This document shows, one piece after another, positions 6,347 to 9,243 of a stretch of DNA of 9,243 bases. The position numbers and the translations under genes were made by a program. Every line of letters starts with the position of its first letter. Position 1 is the stretch's first letter. The notes under the pieces were generated by a model. That model made no database searches. It had not been told where the DNA came from and was given only the letters and a program-made list of their open reading frames with translations. Source of the stretch: Planctomycetota bacterium (GTDB lineage: Bacteria; Planctomycetota; Brocadiia; Brocadiales; Bathyanammoxibiaceae); contig JAUVQR010000040.1 of NCBI GenBank assembly GCA_030598065.1, forward strand, positions 1-9,243, given 5' to 3'.

Positions 6347-7750
6347 CTAGTGCCTGTGTGCTCCAGGCGGAGGCGTCTTTTCTTCTTTCCCCTTTTCTCC
6401 CTCTTCAGGGCCCCCCCTGGCGCCGTAATACTGCGCGCCTACGCCGGGTCCCAGCTGCGACTCGGCGTCGAGCAGGAACGCGCCCCTTGTAACCACCACA
6501 TCACCTTCTTTGAGCCCGTCTAGAACCTCCACATACCCCTCCGTGTCGTAACCGGTCTTTATCTCTCTGGCCTCGAACAGGCCCTTCTCGACCTCTATAT
6601 AGATAAGCTTCCTCAGGCCCGTGTGAAGCACGGCGGAACGCGGTATGGATAATACGCCGGCGGTCCCTTTCTGGTCCGGCTTCCCCAGGGGTATCTTAAA
6701 GGTGGCGTTTACAAACATTGCCGGCTTGAGTTCGAGGTCCGGATTGGGGACGTCTACCCTTACCTTCAATGACCGTGTGACCTCGTTCAGGAACGGCTCT
6801 ATAAAAGTGACCTCTCCCGTGAATACCTGGCCGGGAAAGGCCGCTGTAGTTATCTCTACGTCCTGGCCCAGTTCGATAAGGCCCATCTCGTACTCATAAA
6901 TGTCCGCCATCATCCACAGGTGGGACATGTCGGCTATCGTGTACATCATGCTGCCTTCTTTCACGTACTGTCCCTTGAGCACGTCTTTCTTTATAACCGT
7001 TCCGGATTCCGGGGCGTAGATGGTCATATGGTCCTGCACCTTCCCGGTCTGTGACAGTTCGTCAATCTGTTCCCCGGTTATCCCCCACAAGAGCAACCTG
7101 TCGCGGCTTGCCTCAACGAGTGAGTTCGCGCTCTCGACCATTATTCCCAGGGTACTTCCTTTCATCTTGTCTCTGGTCTCAAGGGAGAGGAGATATTCCT
7201 GTTGTGCGGATACAAGGTCGGGACTGTATATCCAGACCAGCGGCTCACCCTTTTCAACCTCTACCCCGGTAAAGTCCACAAAGAGCTTGTCAACCCTGCC
7301 CGCAATCCACGAGGTAACGTACGCAAGCAGTCTTTCGTCATAGGTTATGGTTCCGACGGTATAGATTGTCTTAAGCAGGCGTCGGTAGGTTGCGGGTTCC
7401 ACCTTTACCCCTGCGAGACGTATCTGTCTGGGGCTGAGTTGGACCATAGGTACCTCCGGCAGTCCCTCTTCTGTCGCCTCTGCGCCGGCCTTGGGCCTCT
7501 TCGATAACGGCATACCGCAGAGCGGGCACTTTCCCGGCTGGTCGGAGACTATGTGGGGGTGCATGGCGCAAAAGAACTCGTACTCAATCTCTTCATTGCC
7601 GTCATCAGAAGGCGCGGCCCAGAGCAGTCCGGGGTCGTCGCCTCCGGCTGTGTTGAGTACGCGCGGGTTTAAAAGGAACGGGCCGGCGAGGGCGAGTACA
7701 AGGGTTAGCAGCACCCTTGACCACGGACGCCCTACCAGGGGCATATTCAT
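6347..7750 (-). CDS. cusB: CusB-like periplasmic adaptor with heavy-metal-binding domain
   Basis: This is the membrane-fusion protein that links the RND pump to the outer-membrane channel and may hand metal to the pump. It has 467 residues. A hydrophobic anchor or signal covers about 13-27. A heavy-metal-binding domain follows at 57-84 with C61-A-M-H-P and C75-P-L-C78-G-M, the standard CxMHP...CPxCGM arrangement. The rest has the adaptor layout: beta-barrel and lipoyl-like segments around 130-170 and 240-275, a helical hairpin around 180-235, and a C-terminal membrane-proximal part from about 365. The tail is Pro/Glu/Lys-rich and ends HRH. The start ATG at 7748-7750 has GGAG nine bases upstream, just after the stop of the cusC-like gene (14-base gap). 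A second ATG two codons later is possible. Its position in the operon and the metal-binding domain point to copper/silver-type efflux. Confidence 0.95.
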   Translation of the reverse strand: MNMPLVGRPWSRVLLTLVLALAGPFLLNPRVLNTAGGDDPGLLWAAPSDDGNEEIEYEFFCAMHPHIVSDQPGKCPLCGMPLSKRPKAGAEATEEGLPEVPMVQLSPRQIRLAGVKVEPATYRRLLKTIYTVGTITYDERLLAYVTSWIAGRVDKLFVDFTGVEVEKGEPLVWIYSPDLVSAQQEYLLSLETRDKMKGSTLGIMVESANSLVEASRDRLLLWGITGEQIDELSQTGKVQDHMTIYAPESGTVIKKDVLKGQYVKEGSMMYTIADMSHLWMMADIYEYEMGLIELGQDVEITTAAFPGQVFTGEVTFIEPFLNEVTRSLKVRVDVPNPDLELKPAMFVNATFKIPLGKPDQKGTAGVLSIPRSAVLHTGLRKLIYIEVEKGLFEAREIKTGYDTEGYVEVLDGLKEGDVVVTRGAFLLDAESQLGPGVGAQYYGARGGPEEGEKGKEEKTPPPGAHRH

Positions 7751-7764
7751 TTTTGTGCTCTCCG

Positions 7765-9063
7765 TTAGAAACCGTCCTGTGTCAGCGGGATGCCTACCGC
7801 CCTCTCCAGCTCCGCAAGATTTGTCTCAAAGGCGGTGATTGCCTTGTGGTATTCAAGCTGTGCGTCAAGCAGAGTCCTCTCGCTGTCAATAAGCGTCAGA
7901 AAATCAATCTTACCCGTCTTGTACTCGGCGAGCGCCGCCTTCAGTGACTGTTCCGCCAGGGGTATTACGTTCTCGGAAAAAATCTTGGCGGTAGACTGCG
8001 CGTTGATGGTCTTTATCCAAAAATCCTTGACCTCGAACAGCACGGCGTTTTGAACGGCCTGGTAGTCGGCCTGTGCGGCCTTGACGGACTTCCTGGTCTC
8101 TCTTACCTTGGCCCTGTGTTTGCCCCATATCCACGGCACGTTTATCCCTACCTGCGACCTCCAGCTGTCGGCCACCGAGTCGCTCTGCATGTAATGCAGG
8201 CCGACTTCCGGGTCCGGGAAATAGAGGTCTTTCTTGGCCAGTTTGTGGACGGACTTGTTCCTTTTTACGGCCAGGTTGAACTTCTTCAGTTCGGGCCTGC
8301 TCTTAACGGCCAGGGCTTCTACGTCCTCGAGATTTACGGTCAATTTGTGCGGCGTATAGTCTTCCGGCCTGCCGAGGGGCGCTTCGGGGTCACGGTTCAA
8401 CAGGGTGTTTATCCTGGTCTCTGCGGTCCTCTTTTCTTCACCGAGTACCTGGAGGTCGTTTATTATCTTTGCGAGTTCAACCTGAGCCGCCAGGATGTCT
8501 CTCTGGGGCGCTTCGCCCACCCTGTAGCGCGTCTCGGCGGTCTTTGCAAAGTTTTCCAACAACTCCCTGTTACCTTCGTTTATGTCTATGGCCTTGTTTA
8601 TGTAGTGAAGGTCGTAATAAGCTGTCTTTGCCAGCGCGGTGATTATCCTTATGGTCTCTTCCCAGTCCTTTTTTGACATCTCGGAGTTGTCGGATGCTAT
8701 CTCCCCCCTTAGACGCAGCTTCCCCGGGAATGGAATCTTCTGGGATACGGACCCCATGCGCCTATACCGTTGCCAGCCGTCCTCTACCTGCACAGGGCTC
8801 TTGGCGTTCCTCAGCTGGAAACCAAGCCTTGGGTCGTCAAGGGACTTTGCACCGTCGATGGCCTCCTGGGACGCCTCCCAGCGGCTGAGTGAGGCGCGTA
8901 TGTCCGGGTTTCTGCTAGTGGCCTCTTCGACCACCCAGCTGAGCGACAGTGGGGGTTCTTGGGATTCCAGAGCTTCCTCCTCCGCGGCGCTGACGCTGGC
9001 TGACGTGGTGACGGCGCATGCGAGTAGTAGCGATAGAACCTGCAAGTCAAAGAATTTTCTCAT
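7765..9063 (-). CDS. cusC: CusC/TolC-family outer-membrane efflux protein
   Basis: This is the outer-membrane channel of the tripartite efflux system. It has 432 residues, a usual length for CzcC/CusC-type proteins. Residues 1-27 are a signal peptide with a likely cleavage after ASVSA; L-L-A-C16 could instead be a lipobox, as CusC proteins are often lipidated. The two internal repeats of the family are visible: QKIPFPGKLRLRGE (108-121) is mirrored by INVPWIWGKHRAKV (307-320), and YRVGEAPQRDILAAQ (180-194) by YKTGKIDFLTLIDSE (381-395). Long helices that build the periplasmic tunnel follow each (about 126-220 and 320-425). AGGAG stands about seven bases before the ATG at 9061-9063. This is the first gene of the efflux operon. 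Specificity comes from its partners rather than from this protein, so the cusC name rests on context. Confidence 0.94.
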   Translation of the reverse strand: MRKFFDLQVLSLLLACAVTTSASVSAAEEEALESQEPPLSLSWVVEEATSRNPDIRASLSRWEASQEAIDGAKSLDDPRLGFQLRNAKSPVQVEDGWQRYRRMGSVSQKIPFPGKLRLRGEIASDNSEMSKKDWEETIRIITALAKTAYYDLHYINKAIDINEGNRELLENFAKTAETRYRVGEAPQRDILAAQVELAKIINDLQVLGEEKRTAETRINTLLNRDPEAPLGRPEDYTPHKLTVNLEDVEALAVKSRPELKKFNLAVKRNKSVHKLAKKDLYFPDPEVGLHYMQSDSVADSWRSQVGINVPWIWGKHRAKVRETRKSVKAAQADYQAVQNAVLFEVKDFWIKTINAQSTAKIFSENVIPLAEQSLKAALAEYKTGKIDFLTLIDSERTLLDAQLEYHKAITAFETNLAELERAVGIPLTQDGF

Positions 9064-9065
9064 TG

Positions 9066-9085
9066 GTTATCTCCTGAGAAATAAC
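9066..9085 (-). promoter_or_regulatory. Dyad overlapping the cusC ribosome-binding site
   Basis: On the minus strand, GTTATTTC and GAGATAAC flank the loop TCAG, giving an eight-pair stem with one G-U pair in RNA. The ribosome-binding AGGAG of the cusC-like gene lies across the loop and the 3' arm, and the start codon follows two bases later. As RNA the hairpin would mask translation initiation of the operon's first gene. As DNA the same dyad could be a repressor operator. Which of these, if either, is real cannot be told from the sequence. Confidence 0.5.
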
Positions 9086-9243
9086 TTCACAGCCCTTTTC
9101 TGGAGGCAGGGGGGCGGGGCCACAAGGTCCCGGGCCCCGGGCGTTCTAGGGACAGTCTGCTTGGGCGCCCACAAATTTACAGCAATACGTTCCGGTAAAG
9201 GTGGGGGTCCGCCCATGCTGCGTACGCCCCCGGCGGCGAGGGG
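9086..9243 (-). other. GC-rich leader of the efflux operon
   Basis: This stretch is clearly richer in G and C than the genes beside it. It contains CCCGGG twice, separated by one base (9129-9141), a perfect 10-bp palindrome TGGGCGCCCA (9162-9171), and GTCCC/GGGAC (9127-9131 and 9149-9153) that could close a hairpin. A minus-strand frame is open from the window edge to a stop at 9067-9069, but its proline-rich, irregular translation shows no recognisable domain. I see no convincing promoter or metal-regulator box; the operon promoter may lie outside the window. Confidence 0.4.

Noticed and set aside
9086..9243. CusR, CueR or CsoR-type operator upstream of the efflux operon
   Set aside because: I looked for the dyads expected of these regulators and found only GC-rich palindromes that do not resemble them. 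No regulator gene is in the window.

Overview
The window looks like the accessory chromosome of a Gram-negative (diderm) bacterium. It encodes an outer-membrane efflux protein, a periplasmic adaptor and several exported proteins. GC content is moderate, with many ATA and AGG codons. The palindromic repeat near the left end belongs to a widespread type (core ATTGCGAG...GAAGCAATCT) that I associate with many environmental lineages such as Nitrospirota, Planctomycetota and deltaproteobacteria. No rRNA or other marker allows a firmer placement, so the taxonomy is a guess.

Layout, left to right. (1) 1-327, minus: the N-terminal part of a His-rich membrane protein resembling NicO/UreH-type metal transporters, cut by the window edge. 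(2) 328-840: a divergent intergenic region holding a nested palindromic, MITE-like element (about 355-580), short tandem duplications (691-736) and the leader of the next operon. (3) 841-2631, plus: a two-gene thiol-redox operon made of a shortened DsbD-type membrane electron transporter (CcdA core plus C-terminal thioredoxin domain) and a cytoplasmic thioredoxin, ended by a hairpin terminator at 2680-2706. (4) 2739-9063, minus: a tightly packed heavy-metal efflux operon transcribed toward the redox operon, in the order cusC-like outer-membrane protein, cusB-like adaptor, cusA-like RND pump, then a small exported YHS-domain protein with a Cys-rich, His-tailed C-terminus. (5) 9064-9243: the GC-rich leader of the efflux operon, with a dyad overlapping the ribosome-binding site of the first gene.

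How the genes may work together: CusA-type pumps move Cu(I)/Ag(I), or related soft metals, out through CusB and CusC. No CusF is present. The last gene of the operon encodes an exported protein with a YHS metal site, seven clustered cysteines and a terminal histidine tail, so it is a good candidate for the periplasmic metal donor or buffer. Its thiols would have to stay reduced outside the cytoplasm, and the convergent neighbour encodes the machinery that carries reducing equivalents across the inner membrane. A metal-tolerance module that pairs thiol-reduction genes with efflux genes is therefore plausible, though the functional link is inferred from proximity. No metal-responsive regulator (CueR, CsoR or CusRS type) lies in the window.
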